Made by a program: the position numbers and the translations under genes. The notes under the pieces are model-generated. The model was not told the DNA's origin. It saw only the letters and a list, made by a program, of their open reading frames with translations, and did no database searches. A DNA stretch of 32,657 nt from Okeania sp. SIO3B5 (GTDB lineage: Bacteria > Cyanobacteriota > Cyanobacteriia > Cyanobacteriales > Microcoleaceae), in NCBI RefSeq assembly GCF_010692555.1, contig NZ_JAAHHG010000014.1, positions 1 to 32,657 on the forward strand, given 5' to 3'. The stretch's first letter is position 1, and the number at the start of each line of letters is the position of its first letter. Positions 31,671-32,657 of the stretch are shown here, one piece after another.

Positions 31671-32129
31671 ATGATAGATAGCAATAGAAAAACAAGGTCT
31701 GAAAAAATATCTGTCACTATGTCCGCAGGAACCTATCGACAGCTAGAGGAAAGAGCTTTACAAGAAGAGCGAACTTTGGTTAGTCTAGCCCTATTTTACA
31801 TAGAGAGTGGATTAGCAAGGAACAGAGAATATGATGTTCTGCATGAATTAAGTTTTGACTATAAAAAGGCTTTAGCAGAGCAACAAGCAAGAATCAAAGC
31901 TCTTGAAGCCAAAATTGATAACTCTCATTCCCCTTTAGACAATCTTGTCAGAGGGGCGATCATTAAATCAATTTCGGGTCAACCCTTAAATAATGTAGAT
32001 ATCAGCCTCATATGCGAGTACCTTGATTACGATCAGGAATTGCTACCCGATCGAGTCTACGCAGATAACATCCTAGAACAGAATACAGATGATGAAGAAG
32101 AACAAAGGCAATCAGAGCCTATTCCTTAA
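31671..32129 (+). CDS. Ribbon-helix-helix-like protein with coiled coil
   Basis: 152 aa. The N-terminus KISVTMSAGTYRQLEERALQ, EERTLVSLALFYIESGL (about 12-50) has the strand-helix-helix pattern of CopG/Arc-type DNA-binding or plasmid-type small proteins. A heptad-like helix follows (KKALAEQQARIKALEAKI, 66-84), then a helical domain and an acidic tail ending EEEQRQSEPIP. It could be a transcriptional regulator. It overlaps the next gene by about 40 nt, so the two are translationally linked. No partner toxin was recognised. Confidence 0.65.
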   Translation: MIDSNRKTRSEKISVTMSAGTYRQLEERALQEERTLVSLALFYIESGLARNREYDVLHELSFDYKKALAEQQARIKALEAKIDNSHSPLDNLVRGAIIKSISGQPLNNVDISLICEYLDYDQELLPDRVYADNILEQNTDDEEEQRQSEPIP

Positions 32130-32657
32130 TGGATGGACTGAAGCCGTATTTAACCAGGGGATTGTCTTCATTGCTCCTATTTACTATAGAAAAGAAGACG
32201 TGATTATTATCTACCATCAATATCAAGGTTGGTTTGATTTGTTAGCTACTAAGTGGGGTGAAGTTCGCCTCATTTGGAATGGAGCAAAACAGGGAATTAG
32301 AATCATAGGGAAAAAAGTAATGATTAAAGAACTAGGTAAAAGTCTAATTGAGATTTACGGCGAGGTTAACCCGCAGTTTATCACTGATGTGAATACTAAC
32401 GAGGTTATTTGGATGAATCAAGCCGCCATTGTTGCTAACAGTAACCAACCAATGAATAAGATTGTTGGTCAGCAAGCTAAGGATTTATGGCAACCTGGTG
32501 AATTGAACAAAATGCTAGATTTCTTGGATAAAGACCTTTATCTTCCTCGATATGAAGTTAAAGGCTATAGGTTTCTTCCCGATGGAGAAAAGGAAAAATA
32601 TACTACATTGAACGAGTACAGAATTATCAATGCTTTTGGCAAAAAATGTCGATGGTA
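32089..32657 (+). CDS. Partial gene with PAS-like region, running off the window
   Basis: Open frame from ATG 32089 (or the adjacent ATG 32092) to the window end without a stop, about 189 residues visible. It starts inside the preceding gene in another frame. Features: FLNGWTEAVFNQGIVFIAPIYY, then a basic stretch WNGAKQGIRIIGKKV, then QFITDVNTNEVIWMNQAAIV and GQQAKDLWQPGELNKML, which has the look of a PAS sensor domain (strand, N-Q-A, then G-x-x-A-x-x-L-W). YEVKGYRFLPDG and NEYRIINAFGKKCRW continue the fold. A regulatory pair with the upstream ribbon-helix-helix-like protein is plausible. The C-terminal part is not visible. Confidence 0.65.
   Translation, partial: MMKKNKGNQSLFLNGWTEAVFNQGIVFIAPIYYRKEDVIIIYHQYQGWFDLLATKWGEVRLIWNGAKQGIRIIGKKVMIKELGKSLIEIYGEVNPQFITDVNTNEVIWMNQAAIVANSNQPMNKIVGQQAKDLWQPGELNKMLDFLDKDLYLPRYEVKGYRFLPDGEKEKYTTLNEYRIINAFGKKCRW

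Overview
The window looks like a piece of a filamentous cyanobacterial chromosome. It is A+T-rich, carries scattered GCGATCGC (HIP1) octamers, is full of 7-8-nt short tandem repeats and small inverted-repeat elements, and encodes typical cyanobacterial families: a Mo-nitrogenase C-terminal-domain protein, a DUF4168-type secreted protein and a PatA/PatG-type protease. A marine non-heterocystous type of the Trichodesmium/Okeania/Moorena sort would fit, but this is inferred from style and not from a marker gene.

Layout. 1-3.9 kb: ddl (D-Ala-D-Ala ligase), convergent with a fused two-domain peptide-type ABC ATPase. 4.7-8.2 kb: a REC-PAS-PAS-GGDEF regulator and a secreted DUF4168-like protein. 8.4-11.5 kb: urease accessory genes ureE, ureF and ureG, spread apart by repeats, then a small membrane protein. 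11.5-13.6 kb: a repeat-rich graveyard with a broken TnpB gene, nested miniature elements and a truncated isoprenylcysteine-methyltransferase-like gene. 13.9-16.1 kb: a Mo-nitrogenase C-domain protein and mnmH.

16.4-29.3 kb is the unusual part. On the minus strand, starting at 25.15 kb, lie a PatA-like subtilisin protease, four small precursor-like peptides that share an N-terminal LPxQxxPVxR-type motif (plus a 15-codon ORF carrying only that motif), an LCM-family methyltransferase, a patatin-like phospholipase, a small possibly C2-like protein and a degenerate metzincin-like metalloprotease. Three precursors carry GVEAS, GIEAS or GVSSS just before their C-terminal core. This is the same kind of site at which cyanobactin leaders are cut, yet no YcaO cyclodehydratase, prenyltransferase, PatG macrocyclase or exporter is visible. 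Two cores look like amphipathic, proline-hinged helices resembling the frog peptide caerin 1. Two others share a Cys-containing motif. On the plus strand follow a secreted tandem-repeat peptide, a second patatin, an alpha/beta-hydrolase and an MscS channel. A conserved upstream element of about 50 bp stands before the protease, the secreted repeat peptide and the alpha/beta-hydrolase, which ties both strands into one probable regulon. I regard this locus as a candidate cyanobactin-related peptide system whose products may be linear.

31.3-32.7 kb: a second copy of a miniature element of about 190 bp, a ribbon-helix-helix-like gene, and an overlapping gene with a PAS-like region that runs off the window end.
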